This document shows positions 19,501 to 28,717 of a stretch of DNA of 64,000 nucleotides, one piece after another. Each line of letters starts with the position of its first letter. Positions within the stretch are counted from its first letter, which is position 1. Source of the DNA: CAVPWP01 sp963709395 (GTDB lineage: Bacteria; Pseudomonadota; Alphaproteobacteria; Rhodobacterales; Rhodobacteraceae); the NCBI GenBank assembly GCA_963709395.1, contig CAVPWP010000019.1:17563-81562 (forward strand), written 5' to 3'. The notes beneath the pieces are model-generated. The model searched no databases. It was not told the DNA's origin and was given only the letters and a program-made list of their open reading frames with translations. A program made the translations under genes and the position numbers.

Positions 19501-21097
19501 ATGGACCTGATCGACGACCCGCAACCGGGCGAGAACGCCCATGACTTCACCGTGTCCGAAATCTCGGGCGCGCTGAAACGCGTGATCGAGGGCGAGTTCG
19601 GGCGGGTCCGGGTGCGCGGCGAGGTCGGCCGCGTCTTCGTCGCCCGCTCGGGGCATCTCTATTTCGATCTCAAGGACGACCGTTCGGTCCTGGCCGCGGT
19701 CAGCTGGAAGGGGCAGGTGTCCGAACTGCGGGTCCGTCCCGAGGAGGGGATGGAGGTCGTCGCCACCGGGCGGCTGACGACCTTCCCCAGCCAGTCGAAG
19801 TACCAGCTGAACGTCGACGACATCCGCCCCGCGGGCGTCGGCGCCCTGATGGCGATGCTGGAAAAGCGCAAGGCCCAGCTTCAGGCCGAAGGGCTCTTCG
19901 CCCCGGAACGCAAACAGGCGCTTCCCTTCCTGCCCGAGGTCATCGGCGTCGTCACCTCGCCCGGCGGCGCGGTGATCCGCGATATCCTGCACCGCCTGCG
20001 CGACCGGTTCCCGCGCCACGTCCTGGTCTGGCCCGTCGCCGTGCAGGGCGACCGCTGCGCCCCCGAGGTCGCCGCCGCCATCGACGGGTTCAACCGCCTG
20101 TCCCCCGGCGGCGCCGATCCCGCGCCCCGACCTGATCATCGTCGCGCGCGGCGGCGGGTCGATCGAGGATCTCTGGGGCTTCAACGAGGAAATCGTGGCC
20201 CGCGCGGCGGCGGCAAGCGCCATCCCGCTGATCTCCGCCGTGGGGCACGAGACCGATACGACACTGATCGACTACGTCTCCGACCGTCGCGCGCCCACGC
20301 CCACGGCGGCGGCCGAGTTGGCCGTGCCCGTCCGGCGCGATCTTCTGGCCTGGCTGGCCGAGCAGGACGCGCGCCTGCTACGCGCCATGGCGCAGGCGGT
20401 CACCCGTCGCCGCCAGCGGGTCGCGGACCTTTCACGCGCCCTGCCGCGCCCCGAGGCGCTTCTGGCGTCTGCCCGCCAACGCCTTGACGCCGCCGACCGC
20501 GCACTGCCGCTCATGCTGCGCGGGGTCACGCGGGCCAGGGCGCACCGCCTGACCGAACTTTCGGCGGTCCTGCGCCCGACGGCGCTGCGCGCCCAGATCG
20601 GGCGCAAGCGGGGAGAGTTCACCCAGTGGGGCGACCGGCACGGGCCCGCGCTCGCGCGGCACGTGGGCCTGAAGCGGCGCGATCTGGGACAGGTCGCCCG
20701 CAGGCTCGACCCGGCGCGCCTGCATGGCCGGGTAGGCAAGGAGGCCAGGGCGCTCGACAGTCTGACCGCGCGGCTTGCCTCGACCGGGCGCGCGCGGCTT
20801 GCCGCCCTTTCGAGCCGGCTTGACGCGCTGGACCGGACGCGCCGCACGCTGGGCTACGAGGCCACGCTGGCGCGAGGCTATGCGCTTGTTTGGGAGGACG
20901 GGCGCCTTGTTCCCGGCAAGGCCGACCTCGGCGGCGCCACCATGCTCGAAGTGCAGTTCCGCGACGGCCGCCTGCCGGTCGTGGTCGGCGGCAGCGAGCC
21001 GTCCAAGGGACCAACCGGCTCCGGGTCACCCGGCCCGCAAAAGGCCGGCCGGCAAAAAACCGACCCCGACAAGCCCGAACAGGGATCCCTGTTCTGA
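19501..21097 (+). CDS. xseA: Exodeoxyribonuclease VII large subunit (one apparent +1 frameshift)
   Basis: Large subunit of exonuclease VII, which degrades single-stranded DNA with XseB (not in this window). The N-terminal OB-fold shows GEVGRVFVARSGHLYFDLKD; the catalytic region shows GVVTSPGGAVIRDI and ISAVGHETDTTLID. The frame breaks near 20113, where one extra G in GGCGGCGCCGATC disrupts the family motif; without it the chain reads GGPIPRPDLIIVARGGGS. The restored protein is 531 residues, with a long helical C-terminal region and a low-complexity tail of about 40 residues. Confidence 0.92.
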
Positions 21098-21104
21098 TCC
21101 GGCC

Positions 21105-21509
21105 TCAGACCCCGACCCGCGGTCCGGGGCACTGCAGCGGTTCGCGGCTTTCGCGGGTCTGGTAAAGCGGGCGCCGTGCGGGATCGTTCTCGAACCGCGC
21201 GATCAGGCCGCCGGGGCCGTCGAAGAAGCTCCAGCACTGGTGATCGTCGAACTCGTCATAGACGAAGCAGATCAATTCCCCGGCCTCGTACCAGGTCCCG
21301 TCGACGCACTCGCCGTCGAGAAACGTCCAGCGCACCCGCCGATCGGGCAGGTACTCCTCGGCTCCGAAGTCGATCATCCCGTCGCTGTAGTAGAGCGTCT
21401 TGCCTTGGGTCCGCGCGTCGAACTCGGACGCGGACAGCGGCGTTTCGGCCAGGGCCGGGGCGGCAATCATGCCGGCAATCATCAGGAAGGCGAGGGCAAG
21501 GGTGCGCAT
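21105..21509 (-). CDS. Small secreted cysteine-containing protein, unknown
   Basis: A 134-residue protein with a clear signal peptide (MRTLALAFLMIAGMIAAPALA, cleaved before ETPLSAS). The mature part is acidic and holds four cysteines (in GECVDG, LICFVY, HQCWSFF and LQCPG), suggesting two disulfides in the periplasm. I do not recognise a named domain. The 5' 128 bases of the gene are duplicated immediately upstream, so a second signal-peptide start exists at 21651, but from that start the frame runs out of register with the body of the gene. Confidence 0.75.
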   Translation of the reverse strand: MRTLALAFLMIAGMIAAPALAETPLSASEFDARTQGKTLYYSDGMIDFGAEEYLPDRRVRWTFLDGECVDGTWYEAGELICFVYDEFDDHQCWSFFDGPGGLIARFENDPARRPLYQTRESREPLQCPGPRVGV

Positions 21510-21652
21510 GCGACCTGCCACGCGCGCTGTAGTAGAGCGTCTTGCCTTGGGTCCGCGCGTCGAACTCGGACGCGGACAGCGGCGTTTCGGCCAGGGCCGG
21601 GGCGGCAATCATGCCGGCAATCATCAGGAAGGCGAGGGCAAGGGTGCGCATG
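21383..21652. repeat. 128-bp tandem direct duplication of a gene 5' end
   Basis: Bases 21383-21510 and 21525-21652 are identical by eye and lie 142 bases apart, separated by a 14-base spacer that resembles the sequence beyond the second copy (ACCTGCCACG and ACCCTGCCACGG). Each copy holds the start codon, the signal-peptide codons and the first mature residues of the small secreted protein. The outer copy lacks the rest of the gene. Confidence 0.9.
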
Positions 21653-21820
21653 GCGGGACCCTGCCACGGCAGACCTGCGCCCGCCAGCCCCCGGTTCCAT
21701 CCGGACCCGCGCCATATGACGCAGGAGCGGAACCCCGCCCGGGGGAGATCATCGAGTGCACCGCTTCCCATTCCGACCCCAAGGCCTTAAGTGAAGGACG
21801 CTGAAAGGGATCCGCGCGAC

Positions 21821-23158
21821 ATGGCATTCTTCAAGAAACTCCGCGACCGGATGTTCAAGTCCTCATCGAAGCTCGACGAGGGCCTCGAGGCGATCGTGGC
21901 CGAGGGCGGCAGCGCCGAGCCCGAGGTGCCCGAAGCGCCGGAACCTGCGCCCGTTCCCGAGCCCCAGCCTGTTCCGCCGCCGCCCACACCCGAACCCGAG
22001 CCGCTGCCCGAGCCCGAACCCGAACCCGAGCAGGTGCCGCCGCCCGTGCCGGAGGTGCCCGACGAACCGGAGCCGGCGCCCCAACCGGCCCCCGAGATCC
22101 CGGTGCCGTCCGAACCGGACCCGGTGCACGAGCCCTTCGGCATCCCCGACGCGCCGTCCGAAGTGCCGCCGGCGGCGCCCCTCGAGCTTCCCGACACGCC
22201 CGAACCGATGCCCGAGACCGGGCCGATCGAGATCCCCGGAACCATCGTCGACGAGGCCCCGACCGTCCAGAAGCCGGGCTTCTTCGGCCGCATCCTTGGC
22301 CGGACGTCCGAGGGTCCAGTGGTCCGGCGCGAGCTTGACGACGCGATGCTCGAACAGCTCGAAGAGCTGCTGATCACCGCCGACATGGGTGTCGACACGG
22401 CCATGCGCGTGACCGCGAACCTTGCCGAGGGACGGCTTGGCCGGCGTCTCTCCGTGGCCGAGATCAAGGAGCTTCTGGCGACCGAGATTGCGCGGATCAT
22501 GGAGCCCGTGGCGCGGCCGCTTCCGATCTACCCGAAAAAGCCTCAGGTGATCCTGGTCGTCGGCGTCAACGGCTCGGGCAAGACCACCACGATCGGCAAG
22601 CTTGCCAGCCAGTTCCGTGCAGCGGGCAAGACGGTGGTGATCGCGGCCGGCGACACCTTCCGCGCCGCGGCCGTCGAACAGCTTCAGGTCTGGGGCGACC
22701 GCGCGGGCGTGCCGGTGCTGACCGCCCCCGAAGGCTCCGATCCCGCGAGCCTCGCCTTCGATGCCATGACCCGGGCCGAGGCTGACGGCGCGGACCTGCT
22801 GCTGATCGATACCGCCGGGCGGCTCCAGAACCGGCAGGACCTGATGGAGGAGCTGTCGAAGATCGTCCGCGTGATCCGCAAGAAGGATCCCGAAGCGCCG
22901 CACAACACGCTTCTGGTGCTCGACGCCACCACCGGACAGAACGCGCTCAGCCAGGTCGAGATCTTCCGCAAGCTCGCCGATGTGTCGGGACTTGTGATGA
23001 CCAAGCTCGACGGGACGGCGAAGGGCGGTGTCCTCGTCGCGCTGGCCGACCGCTTCGGTCTGCCGATCCACGCCATCGGCGTGGGCGAGCAGATCGACGA
23101 TCTTTCGCCCTTCGATCCCGAGGATTTCGCCCGCGCCTTGACCGGAGCGGCCGCCTGA
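21821..23158 (+). CDS. ftsY: Signal recognition particle receptor FtsY
   Basis: GTPase receptor that docks SRP-bound ribosomes at the inner membrane. The 445-residue protein starts MAFFKKLRDRMFKSSSKLDEG, a basic amphipathic membrane-binding segment, followed by about 110 residues rich in Pro and Glu (the variable A region). The NG domain has GVNGSGKTTTIGKLA (G1), DTFRAAAVEQL, DTAGRLQN (G3) and TKLDGTAKGG (G4). An earlier GTG in frame at 21791 gives no family-like sequence. The yciB gene follows directly. Confidence 0.96.
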   Translation: MAFFKKLRDRMFKSSSKLDEGLEAIVAEGGSAEPEVPEAPEPAPVPEPQPVPPPPTPEPEPLPEPEPEPEQVPPPVPEVPDEPEPAPQPAPEIPVPSEPDPVHEPFGIPDAPSEVPPAAPLELPDTPEPMPETGPIEIPGTIVDEAPTVQKPGFFGRILGRTSEGPVVRRELDDAMLEQLEELLITADMGVDTAMRVTANLAEGRLGRRLSVAEIKELLATEIARIMEPVARPLPIYPKKPQVILVVGVNGSGKTTTIGKLASQFRAAGKTVVIAAGDTFRAAAVEQLQVWGDRAGVPVLTAPEGSDPASLAFDAMTRAEADGADLLLIDTAGRLQNRQDLMEELSKIVRVIRKKDPEAPHNTLLVLDATTGQNALSQVEIFRKLADVSGLVMTKLDGTAKGGVLVALADRFGLPIHAIGVGEQIDDLSPFDPEDFARALTGAAA

Positions 23159-23184
23159 TGACAACGCCAAGGCAGGGACGTTCC

Positions 23185-23790
23185 ATGGCTGAACCGAAAA
23201 CCATCAACCCGGTGCTCAAGCAGGTGCTCGAACTCGGGCCGCCGCTTCTGTTCTTCGCGGCCTATCTTTGGGTGCGCGACGAGACCTTCACCATCGGCGG
23301 CACCGATTACGACGGCTTCATCGTGGCGGCGGCGGCCTTCGTGCCGGTCCTTCTGGCTTCGATCGCCGTCCTGTGGTGGCTGAGCGGCAAGATCAGCCGG
23401 ATGCAGGTCTTCACCGCCGTTCTCGTCATCGTCTTCGGCGGGCTGACCGTCTGGTTCAACGACGAGCGGTTCTTCAAGATGAAGACGACCATCGTCTACG
23501 GCATCTTCGCGGGGCTTCTCGGGATCGGGCTGCTGCAGGGACGCTCCTATCTTGCCTGGGTGATGAGCGAGTTTCTTCCCATGCAGGAGGAAGGCTGGAT
23601 GATCCTCACCCGCCGCCTGACGGCCTGTTTCGCGACGCTGGCGATCGGCAACGAGATCGTGTGGCGCACCATGTCGACGGATGCCTGGGTGAAGATCGAG
23701 ACATTCGGTTTCCCGCTGGCGCTCTTCGCCTTCCTTTGGTGGCAGATCGTCGCCCTGCAGAAATACGTCATCGACGAGACCGAAAGCTGA
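23185..23790 (+). CDS. yciB: Inner-membrane protein YciB (septation protein A family)
   Basis: A 201-residue polytopic inner-membrane protein with about five to six hydrophobic segments; NPVLKQVLELGPPLLFFAAYLW and the aromatic C-terminal half match the YciB/IspZ family, linked to envelope maintenance and septation. I chose the ATG at 23185 (GGGA eight bases upstream) because family members start near this point; an ATG at 23158 overlapping the ftsY stop would add nine residues and remains possible. Probably co-transcribed with ftsY. Confidence 0.88.
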   Translation: MAEPKTINPVLKQVLELGPPLLFFAAYLWVRDETFTIGGTDYDGFIVAAAAFVPVLLASIAVLWWLSGKISRMQVFTAVLVIVFGGLTVWFNDERFFKMKTTIVYGIFAGLLGIGLLQGRSYLAWVMSEFLPMQEEGWMILTRRLTACFATLAIGNEIVWRTMSTDAWVKIETFGFPLALFAFLWWQIVALQKYVIDETES

Positions 23791-23849
23791 CATCGTCCCG
23801 GGACCAGGGGACGATGCTTGACCGCACCCGGCAACGGGAGTACGCCACC

Positions 23850-23905
23850 GGCGTGGCGATTTGTTCACCGGATTGCGGGCCACGGTAAATATTCCGCTAA
23901 AGAGG
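23850..23905 (+). promoter_or_regulatory. SAM-II riboswitch upstream of metZ
   Basis: Pseudoknot-type S-adenosylmethionine sensor. P1 pairs GTGGC (23853-23857) with GCCAC (23879-23883). Conserved single-stranded elements are all present and in order: GATTT, ATTGC, TAAAT and GCTAAAGAGG. SAM-II RNAs are known mainly from alphaproteobacterial methionine genes, which fits the metZ gene downstream. Confidence 0.85.
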
Positions 23906-23920
23906 TCTGGGTCGCGACAG

Positions 23921-23950
23921 TCCCCGGCGCTCATGCGGTGGGGGCTTTTT
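23921..23950 (+). terminator. Possible attenuator hairpin between the SAM-II riboswitch and metZ
   Basis: CCCC-GG-CGC, loop TCAT, GCG-GT-GGGG, then CTTTTT: a stem with one two-by-two internal loop followed by a T-run. It lies 16 bases after the riboswitch and about 20 bases before the metZ start, where it could act as a conditional terminator. Confidence 0.5.
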
Positions 23951-23972
23951 GTTGCGAGGGGGGACGCCTTCC

Positions 23973-25166
23973 ATGTCGGACAGCTGGAAACCGCGGACGA
24001 GGCTTGTGCACGAAGGAATCCGCCGCAGCCAGTATGGCGAGGTGTCCGAAGCGATCTTCCTGACCCAGGGCTTCGTCTACGACAGCGCCGAGCAGGCCGA
24101 GGCGCGGTTCCTCAAGGCCGGTGAGGACGAATTCATCTATGCCCGTTACGGCAACCCCACGGTGCGCATGTTCGAAGACCGTATCGCGTCCCTCGAAGGG
24201 ACCGAGGACGGGTTTGCCACGGCGTCGGGCATGGCGGCGGTCAACGGGGCGCTGACGGCCATGCTGCGGGCGGGGGATCATGTCGTCTCGTCGCGTGCGC
24301 TCTTCGGATCCTGCCTCTACATCCTCGAAGAGGTCCTGCCGCGCTTCGGGGTGGAGGTGACGTTCGTCGACGGCACCGATCTTGACCAGTGGCGCGCGGC
24401 CGTGCGCCCCGACACGAAAGCGGTATTCTTCGAGTCCATTTCGAACCCCACGCTCGAGGTGATCGACATCGCCGGTGTCGCCGCCATCGCCCATGCCGCG
24501 GGTGCCACGGTGATCGTCGACAACGTCTTCTCGACCCCGATCTATTCCCGCGCGGTCGAACTTGGCGCCGATGTCGTCATCTATTCCACCACCAAGCACG
24601 TCGACGGACAGGGTCGGGCCCTTGGCGGGGTCATCCTCGGGACCCGCGAATTCATCCGCAAGACGGTCGAGCCTTACCTCAAGCATACCGGCGCGGCGAT
24701 GAGCCCGTTCACCGCCTGGATCATGCTCAAGGGGCTGGAAACGCTTGATCTGCGGGTGCGCGCGCAGTCTGAAACCGCCACGCGGATCGCCGAAACCCTG
24801 TCGGGCGACGCGCGGCTGAACCGCGTGATCTTCCCGCATCTTCCCGGCCATCCGCAGCACGACCTTGCGCGGGCGCAGATGGAAAAGGGCGGAACGGTGC
24901 TGTCGCTCGACCTGGCCGGCGGGCAGGAGGCGGCCTTCCGCTTTCTCAACGCGCTGCGGATCGTGACGATCTCGAACAACCTCGGCGATGCGAAATCCAT
25001 CGCCACCCACCCCGCGACCACCACCCACCAGCGGCTCAGCCCCGAGACCCGCGCCGCCCTTGGCATCACGCCGGGGCTGGTCCGGCTTTCGGTCGGCCTC
25101 GAGGACCCCGATGACCTCATCGCCGACCTGCGGCAGGCGCTCGACGCGGTCGGAGGGGACGGGTGA
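23973..25166 (+). CDS. metZ: O-succinylhomoserine sulfhydrylase
   Basis: PLP enzyme making homocysteine from O-succinylhomoserine and sulfide, the direct route to methionine. The 397-residue protein has the Cys/Met-metabolism fold: YARYGNPT near residue 57, SGMAAVNGAL near 87, and the PLP lysine in YSTTKHVDGQG near 209. The C-terminal HPATTTHQRL and VRLSVGLEDPDDL are typical. GAGGGGGG precedes the ATG at 23973. Expression should fall when SAM is abundant, through the SAM-II element. The next gene overlaps its stop codon. Confidence 0.95.
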   Translation: MSDSWKPRTRLVHEGIRRSQYGEVSEAIFLTQGFVYDSAEQAEARFLKAGEDEFIYARYGNPTVRMFEDRIASLEGTEDGFATASGMAAVNGALTAMLRAGDHVVSSRALFGSCLYILEEVLPRFGVEVTFVDGTDLDQWRAAVRPDTKAVFFESISNPTLEVIDIAGVAAIAHAAGATVIVDNVFSTPIYSRAVELGADVVIYSTTKHVDGQGRALGGVILGTREFIRKTVEPYLKHTGAAMSPFTAWIMLKGLETLDLRVRAQSETATRIAETLSGDARLNRVIFPHLPGHPQHDLARAQMEKGGTVLSLDLAGGQEAAFRFLNALRIVTISNNLGDAKSIATHPATTTHQRLSPETRAALGITPGLVRLSVGLEDPDDLIADLRQALDAVGGDG

Positions 25167-25897
25167 AGCCGTTTCTCATCCTCCAGCTCCGCCCCGAGGA
25201 TGCCGCCTCTGACGACGAATTCGCGGCCTTCCTGTCGAAGGGCGGCCTTGCAGGCGACCGGACGCATCGCATCCGCCTTGACCAGACACCGCTTCCGGCC
25301 GGGCTCGATCTTGCGGACTATGCCGGTGTGATCGTCGGCGGCGGTCCGGGCTGCATCTCGGACGATCCGGCGCAAAAGGACCCGACCGAGGCGCGGATCG
25401 AGGCCGAGATCCTGTCGCTGATGCCCGCGATCACCGCCCGCGACATCCCCTTCATGGGGTGCTGCTACGGGATCGGCATTCTGGCCCATCATCTTGGCGC
25501 CGAAGTGTCGAAGCGCCGCTTCGGCGAACCGGTGGGCGCGGTGACCGTGCGCAAGACCGAAGCCGCACAGAACGACCCGCTGCTGGATGCGCTGCCGCAG
25601 GAATTCGACGCGCTCGTGGGCCACAAGGAAGCCGTGCAGGACCTGCCGCAGGGGGCCGTTCATCTGCTGTCCTCCGACCCCTGTCCGATGCAGATGATCC
25701 GCTATGGCCGGAACGTCTATGCCACCCAGTTCCATCCCGAAAGTGGCCCGGAGAACTTCGCGCTGCGCATCGCGGTCTATCGGAACCGGGGGTATTTTCC
25801 ACCCGAACAGGCCGAGGCGCTGACCGATGCGGTCGCCGGCGCCGAAATCACCGTGCCGCAGGAAATCCTGCGCCGCTTCGTGGCCCGATACGGCTGA
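25163..25897 (+). CDS. Class I glutamine amidotransferase-like protein
   Basis: A 244-residue stand-alone GATase class I domain, similar to the GMP-synthase amidotransferase half. Seen: VIVGGGPGCISD, the nucleophile in MGCCYGIG near residue 99, and the catalytic His in TQFHPES near 190. No synthetase domain is attached, so it either works with a separate partner or hydrolyses another gamma-glutamyl compound. The GTG start overlaps the metZ stop by four bases (GTGA), so translation should be coupled to metZ and repressed with it by SAM. The substrate is unknown. Confidence 0.87.
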   Translation: MKPFLILQLRPEDAASDDEFAAFLSKGGLAGDRTHRIRLDQTPLPAGLDLADYAGVIVGGGPGCISDDPAQKDPTEARIEAEILSLMPAITARDIPFMGCCYGIGILAHHLGAEVSKRRFGEPVGAVTVRKTEAAQNDPLLDALPQEFDALVGHKEAVQDLPQGAVHLLSSDPCPMQMIRYGRNVYATQFHPESGPENFALRIAVYRNRGYFPPEQAEALTDAVAGAEITVPQEILRRFVARYG

Positions 25898-26108
25898 AAC
25901 ACCGGTCGACCGGGCCGGGCGCGCATCCGGACCGCACGGTGAATGCCCTCGCACCGTGATCTTGGCGGTATCGCAAGGTCTGGCGGGTTTTCCGACATCG
26001 CAAGGCATCCGAAACGCTGTCCCGAACGTAAAAAGTTCAAAGGCAGGGATGGACGGGCGCGCGATGCGCCCGTTCTGCCCTGTGCGCGACAAATGGCCGG
26101 AGATGACG

Positions 26109-27209
26109 ATGAACATCCATTCAACCGAGATCGAACGTGAACCCACGCGGGACGAGGCGCAGGCCGCATTGCGCCTGCTGCGCAACTGGGCCGCGGGGGC
26201 TCGGGACGAAGAGATCTCGACCCTCGATCCGGCGATCGCACGCCTTCTGCCCGGACCGCACGTGGCCTATCCCACGATGTCGCGTACCTATCCGGCCGAA
26301 TTCGAGGTCGACAATGCCTATCGCGCGACGCTGCCAGACCTGCAGAACGGGCCGGAAAGCCTGATCAAGGGCGCACATCGCCAGATCCAGCACGTCGGGA
26401 TCTCGAACTTCCGCCTTCCCATCCGCTACCGCACACGCGAGGGCGGCGACATTCGTCTCGAGACCTCGGTCACCGGCACCGTCAGCCTCGAGGCCGACAA
26501 GAAGGGCATCAACATGAGCCGCATCATGCGGTCGTTCTATGCCCATTCCGAGCAGGTGTTCGGCTTCGACGTGATCGAGGCCGCACTTGACGACTACCTG
26601 ACGGATCTCGACAGTTTCGACGCGCGCATCCTTATGCGGATGAGCTATCCGCTGATGGTCCCCAGCCTTCGGTCGGGCCTTGCGGGCTGGCAGTACTACG
26701 ACCTCGCCCTCGAACTGGTGCACCGGAACGGGGTGCGGACGCGGATCGTGCATCTCGACTACGTCTACTCCTCGACCTGCCCATGTTCGCTTGAACTCAG
26801 CGAACATGCGCGCCGCGAACGCGGGCAGCTTGCCACGCCGCATTCGCAGCGGTCGGTCGCGCGGATCTCGGTCGCACTCGACGCGCAGGCCGACGTGGTC
26901 TGGTTCGAGGACCTGATCGAGATGTGCCGCGCCGCCATCCCCACCGAGACGCAGGTGATGGTCAAGCGCGAGGACGAACAGGCCTTCGCTGAACTCAACG
27001 CCGCCAACCCGATCTTCGTCGAGGATGCGGCGCGCCTTTTCGCCGAACGGCTTCAGGCCGACGCGCGCATCGGCGATTTCCGCGTGGCGGCCAGCCACCA
27101 GGAAAGCCTGCACAGCCACGACGCGATCAGCGTGCTGACCGAGGGCGAGACCTTCGTGGCCGCGTCGATCGACCCGCGGTTCTTCGCCAGCCTGATCCAC
27201 CGGGGCTAG
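26109..27209 (+). CDS. folE2: GTP cyclohydrolase FolE2 (type IB)
   Basis: Converts GTP to dihydroneopterin triphosphate, the first step of folate synthesis, using Mn or other metals in place of the zinc required by FolE. The 366-residue protein shows GAHRQIQHVGISNF, the active-site Cys region SSTCPCSLELSEHARRE near residue 225, and QESLHSHDA near the C-terminus. The ATG at 26109 has GGAG six bases upstream; two ATGs are adjacent and the upstream one is too close to that site. In many bacteria folE2 is Zur-controlled; I find no clear Zur palindrome before this gene. Confidence 0.93.
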   Translation: MNIHSTEIEREPTRDEAQAALRLLRNWAAGARDEEISTLDPAIARLLPGPHVAYPTMSRTYPAEFEVDNAYRATLPDLQNGPESLIKGAHRQIQHVGISNFRLPIRYRTREGGDIRLETSVTGTVSLEADKKGINMSRIMRSFYAHSEQVFGFDVIEAALDDYLTDLDSFDARILMRMSYPLMVPSLRSGLAGWQYYDLALELVHRNGVRTRIVHLDYVYSSTCPCSLELSEHARRERGQLATPHSQRSVARISVALDAQADVVWFEDLIEMCRAAIPTETQVMVKREDEQAFAELNAANPIFVEDAARLFAERLQADARIGDFRVAASHQESLHSHDAISVLTEGETFVAASIDPRFFASLIHRG

Positions 27210-27259
27210 GGCGCTCTGTGTCTTGACGCGGCGCGGCGGGGCGGCCAAGCCTTGCGCCC

Positions 27260-28705
27260 ATGATCGACCTGCGCCCCGTCGGATACGTGATCGGCCTCCT
27301 GGTGGCGGCGCTTGGGGTCACCATGCTCGTGCCGATGGTGGCCGACATGATCGCCGGCAACGGCCATGCGGGCGTCTTCCTCGAGTCGGCGATCATCACG
27401 GTCCTTGCCGGGGGCTTTCTGGCCCTGGCCTGCGCCAATGGGGTGGGAAAGGGACTGAACGTCCAGCAGGCGTTCCTGCTGACCTCTGGCATCTGGGCCG
27501 TCACCCCGGCCTTCGGCGCGCTGCCCTTCATGATCGGCACGCCGGGGGCGTCCTTCACGGATGCCTATTTCGAAGCGATGTCGGGCGTGTCGACCACGGG
27601 GGCCACCGTTTTTTCCGGGCTCGACGAGATGCCCGTCGGCACCCTTCTGTGGCGCGGCATCCTGCAGTGGCTGGGTGGCCTCGGCATCGTGATCGTCGCG
27701 ATGGTGTTCCTGCCGGTCATGAAGGTCGGCGGCATGCAGTTTTTCCGGTCCGAGGGGTTCGATACTCTGGGCAAGGTCCTGCCCCGCGCGCTCGACATCT
27801 CGTCGGCCCTTCTGAGAATCTACATCGGTATGACGGTGCTTTTCGCGCTCAGCTACTACGCGCTAGGGATGAGCGGCTTCGATGCCCTCGTGCATTCGCT
27901 GACGACGATCTCGACAGGCGGTTTCTCGACATCGGACCGGTCCTTCGCCAAGTTCTCGGGGGGCGCGGAATATGCCGCCGCCCTCTTCATGGTGCTGGCC
28001 AGCGTGCCCTTCATCCGCTTCATCCAGCTGATGCAGGGCAGCCTGACGCCGCTTCTGACCGACAGCCAGGTGCGGGCCTATGTGCGATGGCTTCTCTACG
28101 CGATGGGCATGATCGTCGTCTACGAGGTGGCGCGCGGCGCGCCCCTTGCGGCGACGGTGCGCGAGTCCGTCTTCAACGTGGCGTCGATCTTCTCTGGCAC
28201 GGGCTACACCAGCGTGGATATCACGGCCTGGGGGCCCTTTCCCTTCATGATCCTGATCGCGGTGGGGGCCATCGGCGGCTGCACGGCCTCGACGGGGTGT
28301 TCGATCAAGGTCTTCCGCTACCAGGTGCTTTTCCAGGCGATCAAGTCGCAGATCGGCCAGATGTACAGCCCCAACCGGGTCGTCCCGCTCAACCTCGACG
28401 GGCGCAGGGTCGAACCCGATGTGGTGAATTCGGTCATCCTTCTGTTCAGCCTGTTCATCGTGACTTTCGGGGTGCTGAGCGTTCTGCTGGCCACGACCGG
28501 GCTTGAAATGCGCACGGCGATCACCGCCGCCTGGACGGCGGTCTTCAACGTGGGGCCCGCCTTCGGCCCCGAGGTGGGCCCGACCGGCGCGATGGACGCC
28601 TTTCCAACGACCGCCAAGTGGCTGATGAGTTTCGGGATGCTGCTTGGCCGGCTCGAGATGGTGTCGGTGCTGGTGATCTTCACGGTCCGTTTCTGGCGGG
28701 TCTGA
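27260..28705 (+). CDS. trkH: Potassium uptake protein TrkH
   Basis: Ion-conducting membrane subunit of the Trk potassium system; the cytoplasmic NAD-binding TrkA is not in this window. The 481-residue protein is hydrophobic throughout with four pore-loop repeats; EAMSGVSTTGATVF, SLTTISTGGFS, SIFSGTGYTSVD and AWTAVFNVGPAFG carry the conserved filter glycines. CTASTGCSIKVFR is the usual basic turn. It starts 50 bases after folE2 and is convergent with the gene at 28718-30484. Confidence 0.95.
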   Translation: MIDLRPVGYVIGLLVAALGVTMLVPMVADMIAGNGHAGVFLESAIITVLAGGFLALACANGVGKGLNVQQAFLLTSGIWAVTPAFGALPFMIGTPGASFTDAYFEAMSGVSTTGATVFSGLDEMPVGTLLWRGILQWLGGLGIVIVAMVFLPVMKVGGMQFFRSEGFDTLGKVLPRALDISSALLRIYIGMTVLFALSYYALGMSGFDALVHSLTTISTGGFSTSDRSFAKFSGGAEYAAALFMVLASVPFIRFIQLMQGSLTPLLTDSQVRAYVRWLLYAMGMIVVYEVARGAPLAATVRESVFNVASIFSGTGYTSVDITAWGPFPFMILIAVGAIGGCTASTGCSIKVFRYQVLFQAIKSQIGQMYSPNRVVPLNLDGRRVEPDVVNSVILLFSLFIVTFGVLSVLLATTGLEMRTAITAAWTAVFNVGPAFGPEVGPTGAMDAFPTTAKWLMSFGMLLGRLEMVSVLVIFTVRFWRV

Positions 28706-28717
28706 CGCCCGGGCCGG

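Noticed and set aside
21525..21651. A second small secreted protein gene starting at 21651.
   Set aside because: It is the outer copy of the duplicated 5' end. After the repeat it runs out of frame into the intact gene and encodes nothing recognisable.
25898..26108. A riboswitch or Zur site before folE2.
   Set aside because: I looked for known aptamer cores and for ATGTTAT-type palindromes and saw neither. The gap holds only the repeated word ATCGCAAGG, which is too short to interpret.
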